Assembly (NCBI RefSeq): GCF_009676705.1
Contig: NZ_CP046046.1
Span: 682,001 to 746,000 of the forward strand
Length of the DNA: 64,000 nucleotides
From: Spiribacter sp. 2438
Lineage (GTDB): Bacteria; Pseudomonadota; Gammaproteobacteria; Nitrococcales; Nitrococcaceae
Reading direction: 5' to 3'
Of the stretch, positions 26,874 to 37,001 are shown in pieces (within the stretch, counting starts at the first letter, position 1; each line of letters begins with the position of its first letter). The notes beneath the pieces are model-generated. The model had not been told where the DNA came from. It was given only the letters and a program-made list of their open reading frames with translations, and searched no databases. The translations under genes and the position numbers were made by a program.

Positions 26874-27209
26874 ATGCGACTTCGAACACTGCTTGCCCCG
26901 CTTGGTTTGGCTGCCCTGCTGACCCTCTCCCTGGGAGCGGTTGCCCAGGAGACGGATTTCTCGGACCAGCAGCTGGATCAGTTCGTGTCGGCACAGGATG
27001 ACGTCATGGATATCCGTGACGAGTATGTGCAGCGGATTGAAGCCACTGATGACCGCGACGAGGCCATGGCACTGGAGCAGGAGGCCAACCAGATGATGGT
27101 GGAGGCCGTGGAGGACACCGGGCTCACCGTCGAGACCTACAGCGAGATTGCCCAGGCTGCCTCGCAGGACATGGAGCTCGCCGAGCGGATTCAGGCGAAG
27201 ATGAACTGA
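26874..27209 (+). CDS. DUF4168 periplasmic protein
   Basis: 111 aa. AGGAG precedes the ATG at 26874 (MRLRTLLAPLGLAALL), which begins a signal peptide ending near GAVAQE. The mature part is an acidic helical hairpin with DQQLDQFVSAQDDVMDIRDE and ETYSEIAQAASQDMELAERI, the DUF4168 pattern. The function of the family is not established. It is divergent from the two-component system and may be controlled by it. Confidence 0.75.
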   Translation: MRLRTLLAPLGLAALLTLSLGAVAQETDFSDQQLDQFVSAQDDVMDIRDEYVQRIEATDDRDEAMALEQEANQMMVEAVEDTGLTVETYSEIAQAASQDMELAERIQAKMN

Positions 27210-27281
27210 TCCTGGCGCCATGAAGTCACGCTGGGGGCACCGCCCCCAGCATTCATAATGTTTTACACACGGAAAAATGCA

Positions 27282-27620
27282 ATGAACCTTGATCGGAACA
27301 GAAGCCGCAGCCCGTGGGGTATCTTCCTGGCGTCGCTGATTGTCATGACGCTGGCGCTCGGTGCCATCCCTGCCGCCGCCCAGGAGGGCATGGTAGAGGA
27401 CTGCGAAATCGACGAGTTCGACTTTACTGAGCGGGACGGCCGGCTGCTCATCGAAGGGACGGCCACCTGTTCCCAGGCACGCATGGAGTTTGTGCTATTC
27501 GATGATGACACCGGACGGCAGATCGCCGAGGATTTCGTCTATATCATGGATGGCGAGTTTTCCGCCCAGCTGAACGCGCCGGTTCCGGACGCGATCCTGA
27601 TTGAATACACCATCGAGTAG
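27282..27620 (+). CDS. Secreted acidic hypothetical protein
   Basis: 112 aa with an N-terminal basic region, a hydrophobic stretch (IFLASLIVMTLALGAIPAAA) and a likely cleavage site before QEGMVED. The mature part has two cysteines (EDCEID, TATCSQ), possibly a disulfide, and many Asp/Glu. It resembles a small beta-sandwich but I recognise no family. It follows the DUF4168 gene on the same strand, 72 bases downstream. Confidence 0.65.
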   Translation: MNLDRNRSRSPWGIFLASLIVMTLALGAIPAAAQEGMVEDCEIDEFDFTERDGRLLIEGTATCSQARMEFVLFDDDTGRQIAEDFVYIMDGEFSAQLNAPVPDAILIEYTIE

Positions 27621-27626
27621 TTCGCG

Positions 27627-27938
27627 TCAGAAACGCTCGGCACGGAGCACTTCACAATCCACCACGCTGACGACGCCAATGTGTCGGTGGAGGATTTCGA
27701 AAATGCCCTCGAGGAGCGGATCTACCCGTTCCGGGCGGACGATGCACGAGAAGTTGACCATGCCGCTGGCCCGGCCCACTTCCCCTTCGCCACTCCAGTG
27801 GCCGGAGCGGCCGGATCCGCTCAAAACGGGCAGCACCGTAAAGCCGGTGACATCGGCTTCAATCAGCGCCTTGGCCAGACGCTTTTCCATTACCGCCTCA
27901 ATGACGATATCGACGCGTTTTGCCGCATAGGTCTGCAT
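27627..27938 (-). CDS. sbtB: PII-like regulatory protein SbtB
   Basis: 103 aa with the PII-like ferredoxin fold: KRVDIVIEAVMEKRLAKALIE, then GFTVLPVLSGSGRSGHWSGE (the T-loop region) and HRHIGVVSVVDCEVLRAERF. In cyanobacteria SbtB binds adenyl nucleotides and controls the bicarbonate transporter SbtA. I use the ATG at 27938 because GGAGG lies 9 bases upstream within the end of sbtA; the two genes are 4 bases apart. The short C-terminus lacks the disulfide-forming tail of some cyanobacterial SbtB proteins. Confidence 0.8.
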   Translation of the reverse strand: MQTYAAKRVDIVIEAVMEKRLAKALIEADVTGFTVLPVLSGSGRSGHWSGEGEVGRASGMVNFSCIVRPERVDPLLEGIFEILHRHIGVVSVVDCEVLRAERF

Positions 27939-27942
27939 GGGG

Positions 27943-28923
27943 TCAGCCTCCACTCAGCCACTGAGCGATGATCAAGTATAGCGGTATGCCCAGGGTCAGA
28001 TTGAACGGAAAGGTGACCGCCAGGGACATGGTCAGATAAACCGCCGGGTTGGCCTCGGGCAGCGCCACCCGCATGGCCGCCGGCACCGCGATGTAGGACG
28101 CCGATGCCGCCAGTGCCATGAATGTCATGACGCCGCCCGGGCTCAATCCCAGCAGCGTGCCGGTCAGCGCGCCGATTGAAGCGCCCACCAGTGGCATCAA
28201 TACGCCAAAGCCGAATAACCCGGGTGTCAGTACCCCACGGGATTTGCGGATGCCGCGACCGGCCAGCAGGCCCATGTCCAGCAGAAAGAGGCACAGGACC
28301 CCCTGAAACGGCGCATCGATGAACGGGGCGACCATGGCCATGCCCTCGTCACCGGTGATCCAGCCAATGATGAAAGCGCCCACCAGCAGGACGATGGAAC
28401 CGTTAAGGAGAATTTCGCGCAGGACATCCTCCTCCATCTCGGCGGATTGGCGACCGAATCGGGTCACGATCCACAGCGCCGAAAGAATGGCCGGTGCCTC
28501 CATCACCGCGGCCACGGCCACCATATAGCCCTCTGGCTGGAATCCGGCGGATGTGGCCACGGAAGTCGCTGCCACAAAGGTCACGATGGAAATGGATCCG
28601 TAGTGACCGGCCAGGGCCGCCGCATCGGTCACCGACAATCGAGTCATGCCCTTGAGCAGACCGAAGGCGATGAAGGGCAGGGCCAGAGAAAGCACCAGCC
28701 CCGCCAGCAGCGACAGCACCAGGGTCAGATCCACGCCATGATCGGCGACGCTGACCCCGCCCTTGAAGCCGATGGCAAACAGCAGGTAGATCGACAGGCC
28801 CTTGGCAATAGCCTCGGGAATGGACAGGTCCGATCGCGCCAGTGCAGCGGCCATGCCCAGCACGAAGAAAAGAATGATCGGAGAGGTCAGGTTGTTGACG
28901 GCGATGGCCAGCGTGCCTTCCAT
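27943..28923 (-). CDS. sbtA: Sodium-dependent bicarbonate transporter, SbtA family
   Basis: 326 aa inner-membrane protein with about ten helices in two halves. Family signs: FFVLGMAAALARSDLSIPEA, then AIGFKGGVSVADHGVDL, ALAGHYGSISIVTFVAATSV and ASASYIAVPAAMRVALPEAN. SbtA takes up bicarbonate with sodium. Pairing with an SbtB gene makes the assignment strong. A non-cyanobacterial carrier suggests either CO2 fixation or supply of bicarbonate to carboxylases; no carboxysome or RuBisCO gene is in the window. GGGAG precedes the start. Confidence 0.85.
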   Translation of the reverse strand: MEGTLAIAVNNLTSPIILFFVLGMAAALARSDLSIPEAIAKGLSIYLLFAIGFKGGVSVADHGVDLTLVLSLLAGLVLSLALPFIAFGLLKGMTRLSVTDAAALAGHYGSISIVTFVAATSVATSAGFQPEGYMVAVAAVMEAPAILSALWIVTRFGRQSAEMEEDVLREILLNGSIVLLVGAFIIGWITGDEGMAMVAPFIDAPFQGVLCLFLLDMGLLAGRGIRKSRGVLTPGLFGFGVLMPLVGASIGALTGTLLGLSPGGVMTFMALAASASYIAVPAAMRVALPEANPAVYLTMSLAVTFPFNLTLGIPLYLIIAQWLSGG

Positions 28924-29622
28924 GAATGCTCCCGTTATGGCGGTTGACGGACGATCCGGTCAGGCCAACCCGAACTAACGGGCGAAGAGTTTAACCCATC
29001 GCCTTAATCCCGGCAGAACCCGCCGGGTTTAAACCCCCGGTCAGCCCTGCCGGGTTAGAATGGCCGGCCGTTCGTTGATCCGGCCCCGGAGGCGTAATGA
29101 CCCCTGAAACCCATGAGTGGGCCCAGTCCCTGGACACATTGCATGATCAGGCCTGGAAACGTCTGGCACGGGGCGTGGCCGATCGCCGCGCGCCCTGTCG
29201 GCACCCGACACTGGCTACCGTAGATGCCGAAGGGACACCGCAGGCGCGGACGGTGGTGCTGCGCGCCGCCGATCCAAAGGCCGCACGGCTTCGTGTCTAC
29301 ACCGACCGGCATGCCGACAAGGTGGACGAGGTGCAGCTCACGCCCAAAGCGACGGTTCACGTCTGGGACAACGTCGCCCATCTCCAGCTTCGGTTGATCG
29401 CGTCAGTGGAGGTACTGATCGGGCCGGCGGTCGAGCCGGTCTGGGCACAGCTCTCGGATCATGCCCGGCAGTGCTATGGGTTTTCGCCGGCGTCGGGATC
29501 AGCCATTGACGACGGCCTGGCCTATGACAAGCAGCCCTCCGCCGACAGCCTGGCGGTGCTGGAACTGACCCTCCAGCACATGGAGGTGCTCCACCTCGGC
29601 CACCGGCACCGGCGGGCCCGGT

Positions 29623-30768
<1,146 letters not shown>

Positions 30769-30863
30769 TTACAAAATGAGCGTGCCAGCATACCCAACAG
30801 TTGGCAGTACTCACACAGTCGGGGTGGATTCCCGGCGATACTGACAGGACGTGGAGGCAGTCC

Positions 30864-31514
30864 ATGTGTGGCCGATTCGCGTTAAATGCCTCGGGTGAGA
30901 AGATCGCCCGGGCCCTGGAGGCGGACGACATCCCGGAGTCGACCGCCTCTTTCAATATTCCGCCGGGTACCCATCAGCTGGTGGCCTGCCTCGACGATGA
31001 TCTCAAGGTTCGATTTGAGGCGCTCTGGTGGGGATTTCGGCCCCCGTGGGCGGGCGAGGACGCACCGCGGCCCATCAATGCCCGTGCCGAAAAGGTCGCT
31101 CGATCACCGTTCTTTCGGGATGCCTTTGCCCGGCGCCGCTGCCTGATCCCCGCCACCGGGTGGTACGAATGGCAGAATCGTGACGGGGACAAGCAACCCC
31201 ACTATGTCACCAATGACTCGGATCTCATGTGGTTCGCGGGCATCTACGACCCGCCCCGGACGGACAGCGAGGGGTGTTTTGCGATTATCACCCAGCCAGC
31301 GGCCCGGCCCATCGCCCATCTCCACCCCCGCATGCCGCTGGTGCTGGATCCGGGCTGTCTGCGGGACTGGCTGGATCCCTCCCGGCAGGAGAGGGAAGCG
31401 GTCAAGGCCGTGACGCGTCCACTGCCGCCGGCCCGCCTCCGGGCCTGGCCCGTGGACCCGCGGGTTAATCGGCCGGCCAATGACGATGCCGGGCTGATTG
31501 AGCCGCTGGGGTAA
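30864..31514 (+). CDS. SRAP-domain abasic-site protein (YedK/HMCES family)
   Basis: 216 aa starting MCGRFALN, where Cys2, exposed after Met removal, forms a covalent bond to abasic sites in single-stranded DNA. The start is fixed by GGAGG at 30853. Other family residues are PINARAEKVARSPFF, RCLIPATGWYEW (catalytic Glu) and HPRMPLVL (His). It shields abasic sites at replication forks. Confidence 0.93.
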   Translation: MCGRFALNASGEKIARALEADDIPESTASFNIPPGTHQLVACLDDDLKVRFEALWWGFRPPWAGEDAPRPINARAEKVARSPFFRDAFARRRCLIPATGWYEWQNRDGDKQPHYVTNDSDLMWFAGIYDPPRTDSEGCFAIITQPAARPIAHLHPRMPLVLDPGCLRDWLDPSRQEREAVKAVTRPLPPARLRAWPVDPRVNRPANDDAGLIEPLG

Positions 31515-31523
31515 TGCCGCCGC

Positions 31524-33212
31524 CTAGGCGGTTTCGGCGTAGGCGGCACCCCGGGGCAGCTTGCCGATGCCCGGGTTAAAGGTGTTGGTGGGGTCCAGTT
31601 GGCGATAGAACGCGGCCAGCGGCGGCTTGGCCGGATAGAGATGTCCGACATTATGCTCCGCGGGATATTCGGCGCCGCGACGATCGAGAATCTCCAGCAT
31701 CTCCGCTTTGTGGGCTTCGACGTCGGCACCACGGCGAAAGACGTAATCCTGGTGGAAGACATTGCAGAAGAAATGACCGTAATAGAGCCGGTGAACCAGG
31801 TCGCGGTTGATATGCTCAGGCAACTCCTCGAACCAGTCCCGGTCGTTGCGGGCCAGGGCGATGTCCAGCGCCAGAATGTCCTCCACCTCCCGATGATGGA
31901 TGGTCTGGTAGCGCACGCCGGCGCCAGCGGCGGCAAACCGGTGCAGCATGGCGCGCTCGGCCTCGTCCGGCGTACACCGGAACCAGGCGTCCGGAAAGCA
32001 GGCCTCGAGGAACCCTTCGGTTTCTTCGGCCATGTCACCGTTGACCCGCAGGATCAGGTGGTGCTCATAGCGCTCCCGCCATTCCAGGACCCGGGTCGGC
32101 AGCGGATTGGGGGCCAGGTAGGACAGGCGCTGCAGCACCTGATCGGTGATCTGGGCGGGCAGCATGGGCAGTCGCCGAAATGCGCCATCAATTCGGTTCT
32201 TGAGGGCGAAGGCGCGGGGCAGTCTTGCGGTACCCAGCCACTTGATCAGCAGGAAGCTGTCCTTGCCGTAACGCCGGGCGACGTCAAAGAGCTCCCGGTG
32301 CAGATACTCCGCGGTAATGGGCAGTTTGGAGGCCTCCCGCAGGAAGCGGGCCCGAAATTCCGCCATCTGTGCCGTGTCATTGCTGCCGATGTAATAGGTT
32401 CGAACGTCGGATTCCTGCTCAAAGGTGTCCATGCGCACGGCAAACACCATCACCTTGCCGGCGCTGCCCGAGACCCCGTGGAGCAGCCGCGGGTCGTTGT
32501 TGAAACGGGCGGCACCGGGCTCGTCAGCGCCGCGGATGATTTCCGGGTAACCGTCGTCGGAGGCTTTGCCGGCGTTCCAGTCAATGTCTTCGGGTTGGTA
32601 TTCACCGCGCTCCAGGCGGCCCAGGATTTCCTCCGGGGTCTCGCCGAGGTCAATGCCCAGATCATTGACCAGCTCGAGCTGGCCGGACTCATTCACCCAG
32701 GCGTACAAAGCTAGTTCGGTGTAGGCCGGCCCGCGGCGGCACAGTGCGCCGCCGGAGTTGTTGCAGACACCACCCACCACCGTGGCGCCCAGGGACGTCG
32801 AGCCGATCACCGAGTGGGGTTCACGACCGTGGGGCGCCAGTGTCTGAGTCAGCTCGAAGAGCGTCGCCCCCGGCAGGGCAATCGCCTGTCGTGCCCCACC
32901 CAGCAGCTGCAGGCCCTTGATGCGCATGGCATTGATGGCCACCGCGGGTCGCTGATACTCGCCTTTCGGCGTCGATCCTTCGGTGAGCCCGGTATTGGCC
33001 GCCTGAGGAATCACCACGGCGCCGGCCTCCACCGCCGCCTGGGTGGCCTGCCAGAGCTCCACGAGAGTGCCCGGGTGCACCACCGCGACCACCTCGCCGG
33101 AGCCAGATCGATAGCCGGTTCGGTAGGGACGGGTGGCCTCCTGGTCGGTGAGCACGTGGTCACTGCCAGCAATGGACTCGAGGCGCTGGACCAGATGGGT
33201 TGCGTCGGTCAT
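31524..33212 (-). CDS. dld: Quinone-dependent D-lactate dehydrogenase
   Basis: 562 aa membrane-associated flavoenzyme that oxidises D-lactate to pyruvate and passes electrons to quinone; the E. coli enzyme is of similar length. The FAD domain shows VIPQAANTGLTEGSTP and GREPHSVIGSTSLGATVVGG with VCNNSGGALCRRGPAYTEL. The C-terminal Dld-specific region holds LHRFAAAGAGVRYQTIHH and the end motif YRQLDPTNTFNPGIGKLPRG. It pairs functionally with ldhA at 39009, which makes or uses D-lactate with NADH. Confidence 0.93.
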   Translation of the reverse strand: MTDATHLVQRLESIAGSDHVLTDQEATRPYRTGYRSGSGEVVAVVHPGTLVELWQATQAAVEAGAVVIPQAANTGLTEGSTPKGEYQRPAVAINAMRIKGLQLLGGARQAIALPGATLFELTQTLAPHGREPHSVIGSTSLGATVVGGVCNNSGGALCRRGPAYTELALYAWVNESGQLELVNDLGIDLGETPEEILGRLERGEYQPEDIDWNAGKASDDGYPEIIRGADEPGAARFNNDPRLLHGVSGSAGKVMVFAVRMDTFEQESDVRTYYIGSNDTAQMAEFRARFLREASKLPITAEYLHRELFDVARRYGKDSFLLIKWLGTARLPRAFALKNRIDGAFRRLPMLPAQITDQVLQRLSYLAPNPLPTRVLEWRERYEHHLILRVNGDMAEETEGFLEACFPDAWFRCTPDEAERAMLHRFAAAGAGVRYQTIHHREVEDILALDIALARNDRDWFEELPEHINRDLVHRLYYGHFFCNVFHQDYVFRRGADVEAHKAEMLEILDRRGAEYPAEHNVGHLYPAKPPLAAFYRQLDPTNTFNPGIGKLPRGAAYAETA

Positions 33213-33252
33213 CTCTCTCTCCTCAGCGATCGATGATCACAATAGCTTTGAC

Positions 33253-33891
33253 CTACCGACCGTAACTGACAATGTCAGTTGCATCCAGCAGGCCCAGCTC
33301 AAGGCCCACGCGATAAAAACTGGTCACCGAAAACTCGCTGATGTCACTGGCGGTGTGGGCCACGGTGATGCCCCCGCACAGCCGCCGGGACGCCGCTTTG
33401 GTTACCTCCTGGAGAAGGGCAAAATCCCGGAACCAGTCCTTCAGTGGGGGTTTGCCCAGGGCATGGCGGCGGCGATTGCGCTCATGGATGGCCTGATCCA
33501 CCGCTGCTTCGAGCCGCGGGATGACCCCCTGGTCATGGGATCGAAGCACTTCCTCCAGCTGGGAATAGCGGTACTCAAGAATGACGTTATGTCGGTCTGC
33601 GTCGCGGGCATGATAGGCGGCGATGGACTCGTCCAGACAGACCAGAGCGCGGCCCAGACCAAACCGGGCGGCGACCCGGGGAGTGATGGCGGCAATGCCA
33701 CGGGCCTCCAGTGGATCACCCTGGATGATCAATAACCGTGGTTTGGAAGACGGGCTTTGCTGCCAGTGGGCCTGCAGGCGAGTTGCCACCTGCGCTGCGA
33801 CTTCAGCAGGCTCCCTGGGGTCATAACCCCCCATGCCTTCAATCACCACGGGGTGATAGTCCGCCAGACGGTTCAGGAGATCGGCTTTCAC
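33253..33891 (-). CDS. Hypothetical conserved protein
   Basis: About 212 aa from a GTG at 33891; the frame is open to an ATG at 33969, but that extension overlaps the methyltransferase gene upstream and looks like shadow sequence. Visible segments: RLLIIQGDPLEARGIAAIT, GLGRALVCLDESIAAYHARD and CGGITVAHTASDISEFSV near the C-terminus. The first could be a nucleotide-binding strand-loop. I recognise no family. It follows an isoprenylcysteine-methyltransferase-type gene with about 28 bases between. Confidence 0.6.
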   Translation of the reverse strand: MKADLLNRLADYHPVVIEGMGGYDPREPAEVAAQVATRLQAHWQQSPSSKPRLLIIQGDPLEARGIAAITPRVAARFGLGRALVCLDESIAAYHARDADRHNVILEYRYSQLEEVLRSHDQGVIPRLEAAVDQAIHERNRRRHALGKPPLKDWFRDFALLQEVTKAASRRLCGGITVAHTASDISEFSVTSFYRVGLELGLLDATDIVSYGR

Positions 33892-33919
33892 AGCGTGTAT
33901 TGTGTCGTGATCGCGACCC

Positions 33920-34372
33920 TTAGATCCACCGGCGGGTGCGCCGGCAATAAGCCCGGTATGGTTCGCCAAAACGACTGGCCAGCGCCTGTTCTTCGGGACG
34001 GATCTGGTAGTGGGTTAGATAGAGAACGAAGGCCGGCAGCATGATGATGCCCGCCGGGTTGCCGACCCAGACCATCCAGGCCACCAGTAAAAGCGCGTCG
34101 GCGAGGTAAATGGGATTGCGGCTGAGCGCAAACGGCCCGCGGGTGATGAGTCGACTGGCCCGCTCCGGCGATAGCGGGTTGACGGTGGTTTGATATCGAA
34201 AGAACCAGACCGCTGCCGCCAGCATGATCCCAACGGCGATGAGGGCCACCACCACCGCCATGGCGGCCTGGCCCTCCCGGTCAATGCGAAGGGCCGGAAA
34301 AATCCGGTCGATGATCCAGACGCCGGCGCCGGCGATCAGCAGTACAACAGGCGGGGGCAGTCGGGTTTTCAT
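33920..34372 (-). CDS. Isoprenylcysteine/phospholipid methyltransferase-like membrane protein
   Basis: 150 aa with four hydrophobic segments. The ICMT/PEMT signature is near the C-terminus: RGPFALSRNPIYLADALLLV, then RPEEQALASRFGEPYRAYCR. These residues bind SAM and the lipid head. Bacterial members of this family have mostly unknown substrates, possibly lipids or isoprenoids. Confidence 0.8.
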   Translation of the reverse strand: MKTRLPPPVVLLIAGAGVWIIDRIFPALRIDREGQAAMAVVVALIAVGIMLAAAVWFFRYQTTVNPLSPERASRLITRGPFALSRNPIYLADALLLVAWMVWVGNPAGIIMLPAFVLYLTHYQIRPEEQALASRFGEPYRAYCRRTRRWI

Positions 34373-34483
34373 GACCTGATGATCGGCGAATGAGGGAGCG
34401 GCGGCAATGGCCTAGGCAGCGCGCGGTCGCCATGTCGGTTCTGAATTGTTAGCGTTTTCGAAGAAAAGACAAGGAACTTCGCG

Positions 34484-34786
34484 ATGCCGTCACTCCAGGT
34501 GGTCTTTCACGCGCCGACAGCCCAGGCGCTGGACCGCGCCCGACGGAACCTGGTGAATTTTCAGGCTATTGAGCCCGAGGCGGAACTGCGCCTGGTGGTC
34601 AACGGCGGGGCGGTGCAAGCGGCCCTGGACAATCCGGATCCGGCCACCGACGGGTTCGTGTTCCTGTGCCGGAACACCCTGCAGCGGCAGGGGTTGCGGA
34701 ATGATCGTCAGCTGGCGGAGGTGGGCGCCGCGGTGGTCGAGCTGGCGCGGCTGCAGGCGCAGGGCTGGCAGTACATCCGAGCGTGA
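34484..34786 (+). CDS. DsrE/DsrF-like protein
   Basis: 100 aa with the DsrE-like pattern: LQVVFHAPTAQALDRARRNL, LRLVVNGGAVQAAL and GFVFLCRNTLQRQGL. The Cys in FLCRNT occupies the place of the sulfur-carrying cysteine in related proteins. It neighbours a persulfide-type hydrolase and a sulfide-responsive repressor, so a part in reduced-sulfur handling is likely but inferred. An AAGGAA site precedes the ATG. Confidence 0.7.
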   Translation: MPSLQVVFHAPTAQALDRARRNLVNFQAIEPEAELRLVVNGGAVQAALDNPDPATDGFVFLCRNTLQRQGLRNDRQLAEVGAAVVELARLQAQGWQYIRA

Positions 34787-34814
34787 GACGGCTAGCGCCG
34801 CGGCCAGTCGCGGA

Positions 34815-35720
34815 TCAGGCGCTGCGGTTCGCCGAGGCCGGCAACTGCCAATGAGCCCGGAATTCATCCACCGGGATTTTCAGGTAACGCAGGCCGTTGT
34901 CCTCCGGGGCTGGGAAGTGCCCGGCGCGGATATTCACCTGCACCGCGGGCAGGATCAGCACGGGCATGGGCAGTGTGGCATCCCGGGCCTCGCGCTTTGC
35001 TACGAAATCGTCCTCCGAGGCGCCCTGGCCAACATGGATGTTGTCGCGGATTTGCTCGCCCACGGTGGTTTCCCAGGCCAAGCCCCGGTTCTCGGTCCCA
35101 TAGTCGTGGAGCACAAACACGCGATAGTCAGCCGGCAGTTCGTTGAGCAGGTGCTGGATGGAGCGATAAAGCTGGCGGGCATCGCCAGCGGGGAAATCGC
35201 AACGGGCGGTGCCGGCATCCGGCATAAAAAGGGTATCGCCGACGAATACGGCATCGCCGATGACGTATGTAATGTGATCACTGGTGTGGCCCGGTGTGTA
35301 AATGACCCGTGCGGGCAGCTCACCCACCGAAAAGGTGTCCCCATCGGCGAACAGTCGATCGAACTGGCGGCCGTCAGCGGGAAAATCCGCGCCCAGATTG
35401 AATAGCCAGACCAGGCGCTCCTGCACCCCGGTGATGTGTTCGCCGATGGCGGTTGGTGCGTCGAAATGCGAGCGAAGGAAAGGAATGGCCATCATGTGAT
35501 CGGCATGGGCGTGGGTTTCCAGGATCCACTCGACTTCAAGCCCCTCCGCCTCGATGATGTCGACCAGCTTTTGGGCCGTGTCGGTGCCGCTCCGCCCGGA
35601 ATGCGGGTCGTAGTCGAGGGCGGCGTCGATGATCGCCGCTCGGCGGCTCACCGGATCCCAGACAACATAGGAGAAGGTATTGCTGGGCTCATGCAATACG
35701 CAGCGGACTTCGGGCTTCAT
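34815..35720 (-). CDS. MBL-fold hydrolase (persulfide dioxygenase/Blh type)
   Basis: 301 aa. The metallo-beta-lactamase motif is ETHAHADHMM (HxHxDH), with further metal ligands in YTPGHTSDHITYV and VGDTLFMPDAGTARCDFP and the late VLHDYG. The length and the DxGTxRCDFP motif match ETHE1/Blh-type persulfide dioxygenases, which oxidise glutathione persulfide to sulfite. It is divergent from an ArsR-type repressor and the TauE exporter, the standard arrangement of bigR loci in proteobacteria. GGAG precedes the start. Confidence 0.87.
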   Translation of the reverse strand: MKPEVRCVLHEPSNTFSYVVWDPVSRRAAIIDAALDYDPHSGRSGTDTAQKLVDIIEAEGLEVEWILETHAHADHMMAIPFLRSHFDAPTAIGEHITGVQERLVWLFNLGADFPADGRQFDRLFADGDTFSVGELPARVIYTPGHTSDHITYVIGDAVFVGDTLFMPDAGTARCDFPAGDARQLYRSIQHLLNELPADYRVFVLHDYGTENRGLAWETTVGEQIRDNIHVGQGASEDDFVAKREARDATLPMPVLILPAVQVNIRAGHFPAPEDNGLRYLKIPVDEFRAHWQLPASANRSA

Positions 35721-35779
35721 GGCAAAACTCCACGCTCCGGCAATGACCAGTACACCTCCAGCTTAGGGAGTTATTTTAT

Positions 35780-35810
35780 TTTAGACAACCCTAATTTAGA
35801 ATAGTCTAAA
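35780..35810. promoter_or_regulatory. Candidate BigR/SqrR-type operator
   Basis: In the gap between divergent blh-type and bigR-type genes lies a perfect inverted repeat TTTAGA-ATAG-TCTAAA (35795-35810). An upstream TTTAGAC (35780) also pairs with GTCTAAA (35804-35810). AT-rich and central, it is where the repressor should block both promoters. Binding is inferred. Confidence 0.6.
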
Positions 35811-35852
35811 CAAACAGATGACTCTCGTTACCAGACCGCGGAGAAATTGCCC

Positions 35853-36176
35853 ATGGCCACACCGGCAGACAATCCCATGGGGGCGCTGACCGACCGCGAG
35901 CGGGCGCATGAGACGGCGCGCTTCCTGAAGGTGCTCGCCAATGAAAATCGGCTGATGGTTCTGTGCTCTTTGAACGATGGGGAGTTAACGGTGGGGGCGC
36001 TGCATCAGCGGGTACCGCTGTCCCAGTCGGCGCTGTCTCAGCACCTGGCTGTTCTGCGTCGCGAGGGCTTTGTCATCACCCGCCGGGAAGCGCAGACCAT
36101 CTACTATCGTATTGCAGAGCCACGCGTTCACCAGCTCATGCCAGTGGTGTGTGATCTGTTTAGCGATCCGACGTGA
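35853..36176 (+). CDS. bigR: ArsR-family repressor, BigR/SqrR-like (persulfide sensor)
   Basis: 107 aa winged-helix protein. The recognition helix is in LSQSALSQHLAVLRREGFVI. It has exactly two cysteines, in MVLCSLND and VVCDLF, the two positions that form an intramolecular tetrasulfide in SqrR/BigR when persulfides rise. ArsR metal motifs (CVC) are absent. I use the ATG at 35853 with GGAG upstream; a TTG at 35847 is in frame. It is coupled to the exporter (GTGA overlap). Confidence 0.85.
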   Translation: MATPADNPMGALTDRERAHETARFLKVLANENRLMVLCSLNDGELTVGALHQRVPLSQSALSQHLAVLRREGFVITRREAQTIYYRIAEPRVHQLMPVVCDLFSDPT

Positions 36177-36943
36177 TCACGACCCTCGTTGGTGCCGCCG
36201 TCATCGGCATTGCCCTGGGTATCCTCGGCTCCGGGGGATCCATACTGACCATTCCGGTGCTGGTGTTCGGGCTTGGCATTCCGGAGAAAACCGCCATTGC
36301 CAGTTCACTGATTATCGTCGGCGCCATCGCCGGCTTCGGTGCGATGATGGCGGCCCGGCGGGGGCTTGTGGAGCGTCGCTGTCTGGTTCTCTTCGGCATC
36401 CCGGGTGTGGTCGGCGCCGCGGCGGGTGGCGCCTTCGCACCGCTGGCGCCGGACTGGCTGCAAATGAGCGTGTTCGCTGTGCTGGTGGTCGCGGCAGCCT
36501 GGACCACCGCGAGAGCCTCATTGACACTGGCCGCCTACCCCGGCTGTGGCCCCTGGCCGCGGGCCATGGTCGCCGGTGCCGGCATTGGTGCATTGACCGG
36601 ATTTGTGGGTGTCGGCGGCGGGTTTCTGCTGGTTCCGGCTCTGCTTCGGTTCGGCGGGCTTGGCCTGGACCGGGCCGTGGGCACGAGCCTTGCGCTGATT
36701 GCCATCAATTGCTTGATAGGCCTGGGCGGGCAGCTGGTCGGGCCAGCGCCGGATCTGATGGCCCCCGGCCTTCTGGCGACTTTTGTCGTCGCGGGAACCC
36801 TCGGCCTCGTGGGTGGGCGATATTACGCACGGCATGTGCCGGCAAAAGCCGCGCGTATCGCTTTCATCGCCTTGCTGGCGATTATCGCTGTCTACACCGG
36901 TTGGCACACCCTGTTGTTGGCCGGGGCCGAAACCCTTGGCTAG
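36173..36943 (+). CDS. TauE/SafE-family sulfite exporter
   Basis: 256 aa with seven to eight hydrophobic segments in two repeats. TauE signatures appear twice: ILGSGGSILTIPVLVFGLGI and FVGVGGGFLLVPALLRFG. The GTG start overlaps the bigR stop by 4 bases. In this context it most likely exports sulfite made by the persulfide dioxygenase, keeping sulfide oxidation non-toxic. Confidence 0.87.
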   Translation: MITTLVGAAVIGIALGILGSGGSILTIPVLVFGLGIPEKTAIASSLIIVGAIAGFGAMMAARRGLVERRCLVLFGIPGVVGAAAGGAFAPLAPDWLQMSVFAVLVVAAAWTTARASLTLAAYPGCGPWPRAMVAGAGIGALTGFVGVGGGFLLVPALLRFGGLGLDRAVGTSLALIAINCLIGLGGQLVGPAPDLMAPGLLATFVVAGTLGLVGGRYYARHVPAKAARIAFIALLAIIAVYTGWHTLLLAGAETLG

Positions 36944-37001
36944 GGTGGGTAAAAGCCCGGTGATATGCTTTCGGCAGCGGAAGCGGGGGTGATTTCCGCC
37001 T

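Noticed and set aside
31599-32714. 371-codon plus-strand frame inside dld
   Set aside because: Antisense to a full-length lactate dehydrogenase.
33892-33969. N-terminal extension of the hypothetical gene to an upstream ATG
   Set aside because: Overlaps the end of the methyltransferase gene by 50 bases and has no ribosome site; the GTG at 33891 fits the spacing better.
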